Positions 24,397 through 35,312 of a stretch of DNA of 64,000 nucleotides are shown piece by piece. Where the stretch lies: the NCBI GenBank assembly GCA_946807835.1, contig OX327683.1, forward strand, positions 36,825,001 to 36,889,000, read 5' to 3'. The notes below the pieces were generated by a model. The model saw only the letters and a program-made list of their open reading frames with translations, was not told where the DNA came from and made no database searches. Both the position numbers and the translations under genes were made by a program. The stretch comes from Ailanthus altissimus. Lineage: Eukaryota > Streptophyta > Magnoliopsida > Sapindales > Simaroubaceae. How positions within the stretch are numbered: the first letter of the stretch is position 1; every line of letters starts with the position of its first letter.

Positions 24397-24866
24397 ACAG
24401 CAGAAAATGGAGGAATTACCTATAACATCGCATCTAGACCTTGGCAATACAATTCCAGTGTTGGGCCTAACACAATACTTCTTTGGATTCGTCGTTTTAA
24501 CCTAAAAGCGCGCGAATTTCAAATTCACCAACACGCAAATCAAGATTATAAATTTCTAGGGCACAACATGTACTGAAATGATTTAAAAGATCTATATACA
24601 TACAAAAATTGAGAGGGATCTTTGACAATTTTAGTAAGTACCTTGAAGGCCACATAATTATCGGACTTATTTGACAACTGTAGTGAGCATGAGATCTGCT
24701 TCTTCAATTCAACTATTTATGTATTTATTTTTATCAAAAATCAAAACTCTAAATCAGAAATATGAAAATCGTAGGAGACAAAATCACGGATCTAAAAACA
24801 AAGGAGAAGCTTACAAGGAAATTGGAGCTCCTGAGGTTCAATACTGAGTAGCTCGCCGGTACTCAT
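21330..24866 (-). CDS. VAP27: VAP27-type vesicle-associated membrane protein
   Basis: Eight exons, all in phase: 24866-24815, 24712-24642, 24501-24420, 24303-24188, 24107-23943, 23842-23792, 22758-22681 and 21440-21330, giving 241 residues. VAPs sit in the ER membrane and tether it to other membranes or the cytoskeleton by binding FFAT-like motifs. An N-terminal MSP domain spans about 1-125 (starts MSTGELLSIEPQELQF; KKYCVRPNTGIVLPRSRCDV; CKDKFLLQSVV). A Pro/Ser linker follows (APPRPPSPVHEGSEEGSSPR), then a coiled coil (about 175-210, ALISKLTEEKNSVIQQNNKL) and a C-terminal tail anchor (about 218-237, VGLPFIYVVVIGLLGIILGF) ending MKKI. Intron 7 (22680-21441) and intron 6 carry local duplications. 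The start is the first ATG in the family-typical context. No damage. The exact family number is uncertain. Confidence 0.93.
21525..21730. repeat. Short duplication in VAP27 intron 7
   Basis: GTGGATGAAATATGGTGTAA and the following GGAAATTT..CTCAACTG sequence occur twice, near 21533 and 21672, about 140 bases apart. Both lie within the intron. Confidence 0.7.
22145..22412. repeat. Two-copy repeat in VAP27 intron 7
   Basis: A segment with TTTTAAACTA, AACAGCTG, CACATAAATCA, AATCAGAGAATCT, TATTCCAATCATT and CTACGTCAAAG-like words occurs near 22166-22270 and again near 22306-22400. The spacing is about 140 bases. Confidence 0.75.
23113..23348. repeat. 118-base tandem duplication in VAP27 intron 6
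   Basis: TTTGAACAGAAAGACT at 23113 and TTTGACCAGAAAGACT at 23231 begin two adjacent copies. They share CATGCAGGGACTCCTATAGA, AACTCTAAAGA and AAAGGACCAC words, with scattered substitutions. Confidence 0.85.
24366..24395. repeat. (TA)n microsatellite in VAP27 intron 3
   Basis: About fourteen TA units, just downstream (minus strand) of the exon 3 donor site. Confidence 0.85.
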
Positions 24867-25036
24867 CACGACGTAGTCGATTCAAATGGCGGCTGGAGAG
24901 CGAAGCCTGCAGATTCCGGTGAGGGAAAAGCGGTTTTCCGGTGCCGCGGGATTTTTTAAAGAAAAAATTCTGGCTTATCAGAGAAGGAGTGAGACGCGCA
25001 GACCGTAGAGAGATTGGACGAAACGAGACTGGTTTT

Positions 25037-25042
<6 letters not shown>

Positions 25043-25069
<27 letters not shown>
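25043..25069. repeat. (GA)n microsatellite in the VAP27 leader or promoter
   Basis: A GA run about 180 bases upstream of the VAP27 start codon. On the sense (minus) strand it is a CT tract, common in plant leaders. Confidence 0.85.
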
Positions 25070-25078
<9 letters not shown>

Positions 25079-25089
25079 CTGCAAAGTAA

Positions 25090-26071
25090 CAACGTGGGAC
25101 AGTGATGTATGTCTTACTTTCAAGTTTCATCTCGCAATTTAATATTCCCAGTAGCCAGGACCCAAGTTTACAATTTCTTCGGTTCTAAGCAGGGGCATAA
25201 TTGTCTTTTCATGTCAACGAGCTGCGATCAAAATGACGTATGAAGTATCAATCAACAGCCCAGCGGCGTTGACTGAATACAGTTGTTTTTGACTCGAAGT
25301 CCGCATAAATGATAAAACGCGTGTCTTTGTGACGTTTTATGTGATCATTACATTCACGATTTTTAGTAAATCCACTGTCCACACTAGAAAAAAAGAAAGA
25401 TAGAAAACCATAAAATTCTGTTTTAAGTAATTTCTTTTGTCAGAAAAAGAGTGAAGTCAAAGCAAAATGTAATTAGATGAAGCAACTACGATGTCATTGC
25501 ATTTGCTTGTTTACAAATCTTGCATGGGTTTCCCTTTAAGCAATTTTTGAATGCTTAAACAAAATATATCCCAACAAACTGGCCTCCCCTATAAGTATAT
25601 CAGAAGTCAAAACTCTCTCCCAAGAACTCTGTATTTCCCGATGTGAGTCATTATCAAGACCATCCTTTTCTTGGCACAGATTCCATTAGTCTGAGAATTT
25701 ACATAAAATTTACGCTCAATCGGTGATCTCAATTAGGATGTCCGTGCTTGCTTGCTTCCTTTTTCTTGTTCACCGTTTTCCGAATTTTGAATGCCAAAGT
25801 TTTTAGTTGTTACTTGTTTGCCTCCTGGCAACATGCAGTATACACGTTCAGAAAAAAAGAAGCAAATTCTTGATCATCCTACAAGTTACCTCTTCCACGA
25901 TAGCTGAAAAACCATGTAAATAATGATCATATTTGCGTAAGCATGGATATTTACTAAACTTACAATAAACAAATTTGTGCGTACATATTCCATTTTACAT
26001 TCTATATAATATATACTCAGAAATTGTATTCAGTCCACAATTTGTTCTGTAAATCTTTGTAAGAAATAAAA
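25090..26071. other. Spacer between VAP27 and the next minus-strand gene
   Basis: No gene seen. It should contain the VAP27 promoter on the left and, near 25900-26071, the 3' UTR of the membrane-protein gene. Confidence 0.4.
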
Positions 26072-27076
26072 TTAACCATCAGCAGACGCAAAAGATTGTT
26101 GCTGGCGAACTCGACTTGTGAAACCAGCAAACCAAGCGACCCTCATGAGTTGCACACCAAGGATCAGTACCCACCAACAGACTAGGCCCCTAACAGTGTG
26201 CATCATCCATTCTGGTGCGCTAAGCTCAGCTCCTAGCTTCAATCCCCTCATCAGCTGCAACACACGGTAAGACTCATAAACAACTGGGGTCACCAACCAC
26301 ACTGGTGATTGCCAATGCCAAGTTAATATCTCCGTCAGGATCTGTACTGACAGAAGCAGTAGGTAGGGACCTAAAAGAACTGAAAATGGGATGAATGACA
26401 TCTGCGGTTGGATAAAGCCCTTATGAGACCCAAACAGCAACATCAAGGGGATGATAAAGCCAGTCACATTAGCAACCATATTCCAGAATTGGTAACTGAA
26501 AGGAGGCTTGTTGTTGCTGGGCTGTCCTGAGTTTCTTGGCCAGGCACATGAATGTGCCATGAGGAGAAAAAGGGTTGCACCGAGATTGAAGATGCAATCA
26601 AGTCCAATTAAGGAAAGCAGGCTAGCAATATTGGGGCCCAGAAATATAGATGATATTGGTAGCCACAAGGTGGGTACCATGCCTGTGCCGAGTAGAAGAG
26701 AAGGGCCCAGAAGCCACATTGGCCATTTAAGAAACTGAAGCTGCACAAATGGCTGATTATTTGTATCTGTGACCTCTTCAGTGTTTGCTACTGGTGCTTC
26801 AGCTTTATTGTCAGAACCCAGAGTTTCAAATATGTTGCTAGATTTATTCAAGAATTTATAGCCAGCTTCATCACTTGGAGCATGAGTGACAGGTGAAGGT
26901 TCCCATGGAGTCAATTTTGTGCAACAGATAGGGGACTTTTTAACATGAATATGAGGGAAGCTGACAACATGGATCACACTTCTGAATTTTAGCAATTTCA
27001 GGCTCCTGGGGAGTATTCTGGGAACGTTAATGTTAATGGTTGACATAGTAGATGGTCCTCGAACTAATGATGCCAT
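26072..27076 (-). CDS. Uncharacterised plant membrane protein, probably plastid
   Basis: An intact single-exon ORF of 334 residues. Residues 1-55 are rich in Ser, Arg and hydrophobic residues with almost no acidic residues, like a chloroplast transit peptide. A polar linker follows (56-112). There are then about five hydrophobic segments: about 116-137 (MWLLGPSLLLGTGMVPTLWL), 148-172 (LLSLIGLDCIFNLGATLFLL), 197-217, 230-250 and 298-318 (GLVCWWVLILGVQLMRVAWF). Trp-rich stretches such as LTWHWQSPVWLVTP lie between them. I recognise it as a conserved plant family without an assigned role, possibly the DUF7733 group. No catalytic motif is visible, so I assign no function. A leader intron (about 27098-27891) is likely, with donor GAG-GTAAGT at 27892/27891. 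Confidence 0.8.
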   Translation of the reverse strand: MASLVRGPSTMSTININVPRILPRSLKLLKFRSVIHVVSFPHIHVKKSPICCTKLTPWEPSPVTHAPSDEAGYKFLNKSSNIFETLGSDNKAEAPVANTEEVTDTNNQPFVQLQFLKWPMWLLGPSLLLGTGMVPTLWLPISSIFLGPNIASLLSLIGLDCIFNLGATLFLLMAHSCAWPRNSGQPSNNKPPFSYQFWNMVANVTGFIIPLMLLFGSHKGFIQPQMSFIPFSVLLGPYLLLLSVQILTEILTWHWQSPVWLVTPVVYESYRVLQLMRGLKLGAELSAPEWMMHTVRGLVCWWVLILGVQLMRVAWFAGFTSRVRQQQSFASADG

Positions 27077-27990
27077 TCTCAGTGGTGAAACTTCAGCTGC
27101 TTGGAATAAGAAATGCTCTTGAATCGCACAAATATACGGACTTCATAAATAAATAAATAACAAAATGTAAGCAGGAGATAAAAGCAAACATAAGATGAAA
27201 AAGAATGACATTTCCCAGGCTAAAGGAACCACAAGGACAAAAAAATTTCTAACTAATATAATTCATTTATAAACTTTCCTAAGATTACAGACCGACGTAG
27301 ATTATATCAAGCCAACACTCAAATATCCTCTTAACCAGATAAAGCAGCCGTCAGATGCTTGAAGCCAGATGCAACAAAATCAAATATTTCCACTAAAACT
27401 AAACAGCCAGAGCAACAAACTCTGCTAACCCGAGGAAAAAAGTTTAGAATTGAAAACCCCATGATGATGAAAGCAAGGATCAAATATACTGACCACCCAT
27501 GCAATTCACAGTTGGGTCCCTTTGGCTATCAAACATCCCAACAACAAAGGAAACAACCCTAGCACTAACTGGCCAGTAACAATTAGATTATTTTTGAAAA
27601 ATAAAAATAGCCGGCGCTGAGAATAGCTAGCTACACGACAGTAATTCCAGAATCTAAATGAATGAAACACATACTAATAAAATCTGAATTCATGCAAATT
27701 TTAATAATGTAAATAGCATTTTACATGAGACACTCAAGGAGAAACCAATAATTTGGAACTTCTTCTAAGTTCTATTTGCTTTTCCCAAATGATTATAAAA
27801 AACAAGTAAAGTGCCAGAAACTATTAATCAACCCTATTTCTAGTGATCGTAACATATGTAAAGATAAAATTTTAATAAACGTGGGACTTACCTCGTCCGG
27901 AAACTCTCTACTTCTTCTTCGGGTCAAATGAGATTGTGAGGCAAGTCTGAGCCGTAGGGGAGGAAGAACGTGAAACTAATAATAACGAAG
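27077..27990 (-). other. Probable leader intron and first noncoding exon of the membrane-protein gene
   Basis: A strong donor (exon ..GACGAG, intron GTAAGTCC) lies at 27892/27891 on the minus strand. A possible acceptor (CCAAGCAG) lies near 27098. The sequence between has no supported ORF. Transcription probably starts near 27980. Confidence 0.45.
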
Positions 27991-28579
27991 AGGGAATAAT
28001 TTGTGGGATGGGCTTGGTTCATTCATACTAGGCCAGTCCAGAAAGGCCCCAATAGTGACTTAAGCCCACTATTCCTTTAAGGGCTTCAACGAGAAACTCG
28101 TTTTCTAATCATCCAATCCAATCAACTTTTTTTACGTTCATCGGAAACGTGAACAATATAATAGATTTTTTTATAAGAATAAAGATTACGTAAAGTTATA
28201 AAATTGAGATATAAAATTATTAATTAACACTGTTTAATTCTCATTGATACGATAATTATATAATAGCAAACAACAAACAATTCATTACACGCCATATTAA
28301 TTAAGATACAAACTAATATAATTATATTATAATCTCATTTTTAAATGAAGAAACTACATATTTTTTAATGCAATATAATAGAATTAACATGAAACTTGTG
28401 TAACATAATACAATTAGCATGCACATTATAAAAATATTACCTTATAAAAAATTATATACAGACTGTCTTGCCACTGGCTTAAGGGACTTTTTTAAGAGTT
28501 CACTAATCTGAATAGGTGCTAACATATGATCTTTTGATAGTAAATCCCAAACCCTAAATTTTAATCCTAAACAAGCACA
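27991..28579. other. AT-rich spacer
   Basis: No gene or clear repeat boundary seen before the inverted-duplicate arm begins. Confidence 0.4.
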
Positions 28580-29896
28580 GAAGAAAATTTGATTATAACA
28601 AAATGGAAGCACGAGCATCTAAGTTGTGGATGACATGGCTAGTGATTTGAGAATAACTTGCTTGATGTTTTCTTTTTAAATTTCACATTAATATTTGGTC
28701 CCAAAAAAACATATGCAAGCGACCGTAAAGAAAATTCACATGTTTATAGGATGTGTATCAAATGCTTTTTTTCTTCTTCTAATAATCAATTTAGATCGGA
28801 GCAGCCCAATTAGCAACGGTATCAATGGTATGAATACCACATGGTGGGAAAAACTAGTAACGCATTTGGGTGAAAAGTATTTTTTATTTTTTAGTAAAAA
28901 AAATAAATAAACACCCCAGACACATTAAATTTCAAAAACTGCTGACTTGTAAAATTAAAAAAAATAATTTATAAATAACAATCGAACTCTTTTAAAAGTA
29001 ATACTTTAATCACCTTAATTTTAAAAGTATACAAATGTATGTTATTTCGTTAAGTTGAATGATAATTATTATAATTATTATAATATTTTTAACTAATAAT
29101 TGATTAATATTGATTAGTGTTGATCAATATCGATCGGTTGTTGATTAGCATTTATTAATTATTGACTGACACTGAAGTAATTCATCATAAATATCGTCGG
29201 GCTTCAAATTTTATGATATATATAATGAGAGGTTATTTTCACATATAAAACATTATAACAACTTGAAATTAATAAAAAAATTAACAATTTAATTATTATT
29301 TTTATTAATTTGAATACTCCTTTAATATTTCATTAGTAAAAATAATATTATCGTTGCTGCAATCATAAAATTTGAATTTCAATAATCTTTTTTATAATAA
29401 ATTATTTTAATATTAATTAATAATCAATTAACGATAATTAATATTAATCAATGAACGCTAATCAATATCAATAAGTGTTTGTTAAATTGTATCATGTGTA
29501 TTTTATGAATAAGAAACTATATTTATTCTTATTATCGTTTAAATTAATAAAAAAATCAATCAAAATATATGTATTTATATAATTTCAAAATCAAAATGAC
29601 TAAATGTCACTTTCACCAAACTTAAAGTCGAATTATCTTTTACCCTTAAAAAAATGTTGAGCTACAATTAAATAACCTCGTGAAAGATGAAACCCCGTTA
29701 CTAGTGCTGATAGTTGTATTTCTTCACTTCAAAAGAGAAAAACAACAGTCAACATGACCAATTTGTCCTTGCTTGTTTCGTGGGCTTTTGATGGATCAGC
29801 TGTTCAACTTGTGAAGGGACAGGACCCCTGACAAGATAGGCTTTAAGCGGATTAGATGATTCCAAATAGAAGGTGGCATTGGAAAGCGACCAAGGT
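28580..29896. repeat. Left arm of a large inverted duplication
   Basis: Parts at 28580-28955 and 29650-29896 match the reverse complement of 38300-39052. Examples are GGATGACATGGCTA, GATTTGAGAATAACTTGCTT, AATAACCTCGTGAAAGATG, CAGTCAACATGACCA and GGATCAGCTGTT. About 690 AT-rich bases (28960-29650) are present only in this arm. Short ORFs in both arms are similar to each other but have no known family. Confidence 0.85.
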
Positions 29897-30607
29897 TTTA
29901 GAGTGTAGTGGTAGAGAAGATTACACTAAGGCATACAGTTTTATAGGCTTTGTCTTAATTGTGGAACGAATAGCTTGGCGACACGTACGTCAAACGGTAA
30001 AAGGAATTCCTAATCAACATTAAATAAGTAGATTAAGACATTCTTTTAATCTAAACTTTCAACTTAATAAATATAAGTATCTTAACAAATACAAGTATAT
30101 AATTAATAATTGATAAAAGAAAAATTAACCATATATATTTAATAGAATACACTGTCCGGAGATTTTTAAGAGTTCAAGTAAACTAAAAGCACGAAAGAAT
30201 CTTAATCCTAAACAAGTATGGGTTAATGCAAGTTTATTCGCTCATGGATGCATTTAAATCAACCACTAAAAAAAGCTTCATTATGAAATATAAACCAAGG
30301 AAGCTTTCTCGCAGATATGTTGCCAGTTAGTATTTACTAAAATTAACCCACCAAGTGATGCAGTAAAGTAACCCTAATCTTTGGAAGTGTTCTTTCTCCT
30401 GGATTCACGTCGGAAAGAATTTAGTTTACGCTTCTACGTTGCATCATGTTGAGTGAGCACATCACCAAAAATCATTTAAAAACTGAAGTCTGAAGACATA
30501 ACCGAGCTCTAAGAAAATTACCATCGACCTTTTCAAGTCTAAGAACTATATCAAAGCGCTATACAAAGAAGTCACAGCATGTTTTTTATGTTACAATTGA
30601 TTCGCAT
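29897..30607. other. Spacer before the first Copia element
   Basis: No gene seen. Moderately AT-rich single-copy-looking sequence ending at the 5' LTR. Confidence 0.35.
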
Positions 30608-30949
30608 TATTAAAAAATAATTCTGAAATAATTTTAGAATAATTTTTTTATATTCTCCTATCATATATATATATATATATATATGTTATTAATGTAAAAT
30701 ATTATTTTTTTATATATGTTATTTTTTTTATTTTATAATAAAGTTACAGCATATATAAAAACTTGATTATACAGTTTATATTTACAGTGAAATATATTTT
30801 ATTTACATTTTTCACATGGTATCAAAATTTTAATTTTTTTATTGTCATTTTGTTTAACTAGAGTTTTATTAAATTTTTTTTAAAATTTGACGGAATCCAT
30901 CAGAGTTTTTAGAAAAGTCGCTGAAAAATTTTAAAATCTTGCCGTCTTA

Positions 30950-31375
30950 GCCACCACCCATCTTAGATTACTCAGAATCCTCCGGCCGTTTCAACGCCAT
31001 CGACGACGCGCCAATCCGAGGTTGAAAATCGCCAGACGCGCCGCCAGAATAACACTGCCCCCGCCCATTGTCACTTCAGATCCCGGCCGTTCTACGACGA
31101 CATGACTGACACCACCGACACCAAAATAATCCTCAGTCACTGGCCGTTTCAACGCCGCCAATGACGCACCAATCCGAGGTCTGAAACTGTCAGACGCGCC
31201 GCCAGAACGCCACCGCCGCCGGTCACTTTCACTTCAGATTTTGGCTGTTCTAAGGCGACGTGACCGACACTGCCCAGAGCGAAAGAATACCCATTCACCG
31301 ACCGTTCAAACGACGCTGAGTTTACGTCAATCCGAGGTCGGAGTAAGCCAGACGCACCACCTGAAGTTCACTGTT
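30950..31375. repeat. GC-rich tandem repeat in the Copia leader, period about 158
   Basis: About two and a half copies. GGCCGTTTCAACGCC at 30984 recurs as GGCCGTTTCAACGCC near 31142 and GACCGTTCAAACGACG near 31299. Each is followed by CCAATCCGAGGT and CCAGACGCGCC-like words. It contrasts sharply with AT-rich flanks and lies where gag would be expected. Confidence 0.8.
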
Positions 31376-31394
31376 TTCTGTTAGGGGTCTGTTA

Positions 31395-31670
31395 TAAACT
31401 TTTCAGTATTTTAAGGTCAAATAATAATTTTCTATTCCTTTGGGCATTTTTGAAATTTTTAATAGTTTTGAGGCTATTTTACAATTATAATAATTTTTAG
31501 GGGTCATTTTATAATTTTTAAAAAGTTTAAGGGTTATTTTTATAATTATATTATTTTATAAGGGTTAATTTGTAATTATTCAAATTTAAGAGATAAATTT
31601 GTTATTATTAAAAGTTTGAGGGTCAACTTATAATTAATATAAGTTTAGAGACTAAATTGTCATTAATTTA
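31395..31670. repeat. Degenerate about 40-base repeats in the Copia element
   Basis: Words like AGGGGTCATTTTATAATTTT, AAGGGTTATTTTTATAATTA, AAGGGTTAATTTGTAATTAT and GAGGGTCAACTTATAATTA recur about every 40 bases. No coding frame. Confidence 0.6.
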
Positions 31671-31679
31671 AAAAAAAAG

Positions 31680-34600
31680 AAAAAAAGAATGAGGGTTTTG
31701 GAATTTATGGATAAGTGTAGTACTTCTCAATGTTATTCTACTTTATATAGGCCATGCCATATATCTAGGCCATCTCAAGGTGCTGCTTTTATAGGACTTA
31801 CTGTTACTCCTGCATAAGATAGTGTGAATTGTTCCCCTAATAATCTTGAATCTTTACTTCGTCTACTCCTTTTTAATTTTGGCAAACCTTTAATTTCTCC
31901 CTCTTCTAATCTTTTAGGTAAATCTTCATAATACTTTAACTCTGCATGTTGTAATCACATGACTTCTGATCTTACAATTTTCTCCTCTAAAACTCTTAAT
32001 TTATATTTACCATCTATTCAAATTGCTAATGATTCTCTCATGAAAGTGAACTATATTGGTAAAGTGTTTTGTCATAATCTCTCTGTATCTGATACTTTTT
32101 TTATTCCTAACCTTACATTAAATCTTTTATCTATTGGTCAATTATGCGAACTTGGTCTTAATGTCTTGTTTACTGCTTCTGGTTGTTGTGTGCAGGATCC
32201 AAAGACCAGTCGGACCCTTGGGACAGGCCGCAAAGTTGGACGTCTGTATGAACTTATTTCTTTAGATCCATTATTTCTATATCCTTCGTCTGCAGCATCT
32301 ACTTCTTCAGTGCCTTTATAACATCTTTGGCACTTTTATTTGGGTCATGCGTCAGTCAATCGCATCCGATTTCTAGTATCCAGTTGGCCATTTAGGTATT
32401 GTTTCTGATAATAAAGATGATTGTCTTATATGTCATTTAGCTAAACAACCAGCCTTACCTTTTGATAATAGTACTACTGTCTCTCATGCTCCATTTGATC
32501 TTGTACATTCTGATATATAGGGTCCTTCTTCAAATCCCACAATAGGAGGATCCAAATATTTGTGATATTTGTTGATGACTATTCTCGGTATACTTGGTTG
32601 TTCCTTATGAAACAACGATCCGAATTTACTACAATTTATCGAGATTTTGCTCAGATGGTTAAAACTCAGTTCTCATATCCTATTAAGGTTTTCCGCACTG
32701 ATAATGCTATGGAGAATAGAGATTTTGATTTTCTAAATCTTTTACAGGAACACGGTACTATATGTCAAATGTCTTGTCTTGGTACATCTCAGCAAAATGG
32801 GAGAGCTGAATGTAACACAGACATATTTTAGATACTACTCGTGCTCTTCTTATCTCTTCCTCTTATCCTAAACATTTTTAGGGAGAAGCTGCTTTAACCG
32901 CTGTCTTTACCATTAATCGTATTCCTTCTCCTGTTATAGAGAACAAGTCACCTTATGAGTGTCTTTATGGAACTCCACCTAATTACAAACTCCTCAAAGT
33001 ATTTGGTTGTGTTTGTTTTGTCATATTTTAAAAATATGAGCACACTAAACTCGAGCTACGTACTCGATTATGTTGCTTCTTGGGATATGGGATAGAACAT
33101 AAAGGTTATAGGTGTTGGGATCCTATATCTAACCGTCTTCGTGTTTCTCGTCATGTAGTTTTTCTTGAGCATACGATGTTTTCCTCTGTATCTAACTTTA
33201 AATTTGTGTCTCCTTCTGTGTCATAATTTTTTACAGATAATTTTGCTGATCTTTTTCCCAATACTTTACCTACAGATATTTCTTCTGAGTTTTATACAAG
33301 TGAATTTGCTGAAACGACGCCTGCTTCTGAGCCTCCTATCTCTTCTGAAGGATTTGCTTTCAACATTTCTAAGACCTCCTCTACTCTCTCTCTTCATTGT
33401 TCATCTCGGGTAAGAGAACTTCCTGTTAAACTTCGTGATTATCACTGTTTCTCTACTAACATTTCTTTATATGAGCCTTAATCATATTCTGAAGCTAGTT
33501 TGAATCCTATTTGGCAACAAGCAATGACAGAAGAATTGCAGGCCCTTGAGAAGTCGCATACTTGGGATTTTGTTACTCTTCCATTTAATAAAACTGCCAT
33601 TGGATGCAAATGGGTGTACAAGATCAACACTAAATCTGATGGATCTATTGAGCGTTATAAAGCCCGCCTTGTTGCCAAAGGCTTTACCTAAGAATATGGA
33701 ATAGATTATGAAGAAAATTTTACCTCAGTTGCTAGACTTACTTCTGTTCAAAGTTTATTAGCTGTTGTTGCAGTTTGTGGTTGGACATTATTTCAGATGG
33801 ATGTAAAAAATGCTTTCCTCAATGGTGATCTCACTGAAGAAGTGTATATGAAGCCTCCTCCCAGTTATCCACATCTTCCAAGCAAAGTCTGTAAACTTCG
33901 TCGTGCTCTGTATGGTCTTAAACAAGCTCCCCGTACATGGTTTGCAAAATTTAGTGGGACTATTCTTCAGCATGGTTTTCAGTCTAGTTTCTATGACTTA
34001 ACTCTTTTTGTCCACAAGACAGCACAAGGTTGTGTTCTCCTTCTTATCTATGTTGATGATATGATTATCACCGGTGATGATCTTCTTGGTATTTCCACTC
34101 TTAATAACTTTCTTCAGCAACACTTTGAGATGAAAGATCTTGGCAACCTTAGTTATTTCCTTGGCCTTGAAATATTATCCGACTCTACTGGGTATTATCT
34201 TTCTCAGGCTAAATATGCATCCGATCTACTTGCTAAAGCTGGGTTGACAGACAATAAGATTGCCTCCACTCCTCTAGAGTCTAATGCCAAACTCCTATCC
34301 TCTGATGGTAGTATTCTCAGTGATGCTACCTTATATCATCAATTAGTTGGTAGTTTGGTTTACCTTACAGTTACTGGCCCAGACATTACTCATACTGTTT
34401 ATGTTGTCAGTCAGTTTATGGCAGCCCCTCGTACCTCTCATTATGCAGCAGTTCTTCATATCCTACGTTATCTCAAAGGTACACTTTTTCACTGTCTCTA
34501 TTTTTTAGCTCACTCTCCTCTTGTGTTACGAGTTTATGCTGATGCAGATTGGGTTGGTGATCCTACGGATTGACGATCAACTATTAGATTTTATTTTTTC

Positions 34601-35018
34601 TTGAGTGATTCTCTTCTTTCATGGAAAAGTAAGAAACAGACAGCCACTGCTTGCTCGAGTACTGAAGCTGAATACCGTGCTCTTGCAGATACTACCCAAG
34701 AAATTATCTGGCTCCGCTGGCTTCTTGAAGATATGGCTTCTTGAAGATATGAGTATTTCTCACACTGGAGCTACACCTCTTTATTGTGACTATCAAAGTG
34801 CTATTCAAATTACCCACAGTGATGTATTTTATGAGCGGACTAAACATATTGAAACAGATTGTCACTTTATTCAGCAACACGTTTCTCAAGGCACTATCAT
34901 GCTCCACTCCATCTCATCTAGGGAGCAACCTGCTGATATCTTTACCAAATTTCTACTTTCGCGTCGTTTTCATGCTCTAGTTTTCAAATTCAAACTTGCT
35001 TCCACTGCGCCATCTTGA
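31680..35018 (+). pseudogene. Copia pol remnant (protease, integrase, RT, RNase H)
   Basis: Three-frame reading shows Copia pol with stops and frameshifts. Protease site: FNSACCNHMT at about 31936, where the catalytic Asp expected in DSACCNHM is Asn. The integrase has zinc-finger remnants (about 32330), FVDDYSRYTWLF, RTDNAMEN and [56 protein letters not shown] and the catalytic LIYVDDMIITGDD (about 34047). RNase H: YADADWVGDPTD then a stop at 34572, then CSSTEAEYRALAD and ERTKHIETDCHFIQQ. A 16-base duplication (ATGGCTTCTTGAAGAT) near 34735 breaks the frame again. Autonomous activity is impossible. Confidence 0.9.
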
Positions 35019-35312
35019 GTTTGAAGGGTATTAAGGAATAATTCTGGAATAATTCCTTTATACTCTCATACCATATATATATGTTATTAATGTAAAATAT
35101 TATTTCCTTATGTATGTTATTTTCTTATTTTGTAATAAGGTTACAGCCTATATAAAGGCTCCATTGTACAGTTTATATTCACAATGAAATATATTCTCTT
35201 TACATTTCTCACATGCATTATAATCCAAAAACAAACAATGGAGAGTGGATTCTCTATTTTTGAGAATGAGATTGGGTGACAAAAACGGTGAGGTCAGAAG
35301 AACTTGGAAACT

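Larger units (their letters stand above)
30608..35213 (+). mobile_element. Decayed Ty1/Copia retrotransposon with very short LTRs
   Basis: The 5' LTR is 30608-30816 and the 3' LTR 35029-35213. Both read TATTAA..AATAATTCTG..ATTAATGTAAAATATTATTT..CACA; the first is longer through an AT-run expansion and carries many more differences. The primer-binding site TGGTATCA (30817-30824) matches the 3' end of initiator tRNA-Met. A purine tract GAAGGG directly precedes the 3' LTR. Flanking CGCAT and TGCAT are a near-perfect 5-base target duplication. Gag is missing or unrecognisable, while the pol order is Copia-type (protease, integrase, RT, RNase H). Confidence 0.9.

Noticed and set aside
28695..28910. 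71-codon ORF resembling the 66-codon ORF at 38720-38920
   Set aside because: The similarity reflects the inverted duplicate arms. Neither has a recognised domain or splice context, so I did not call genes.
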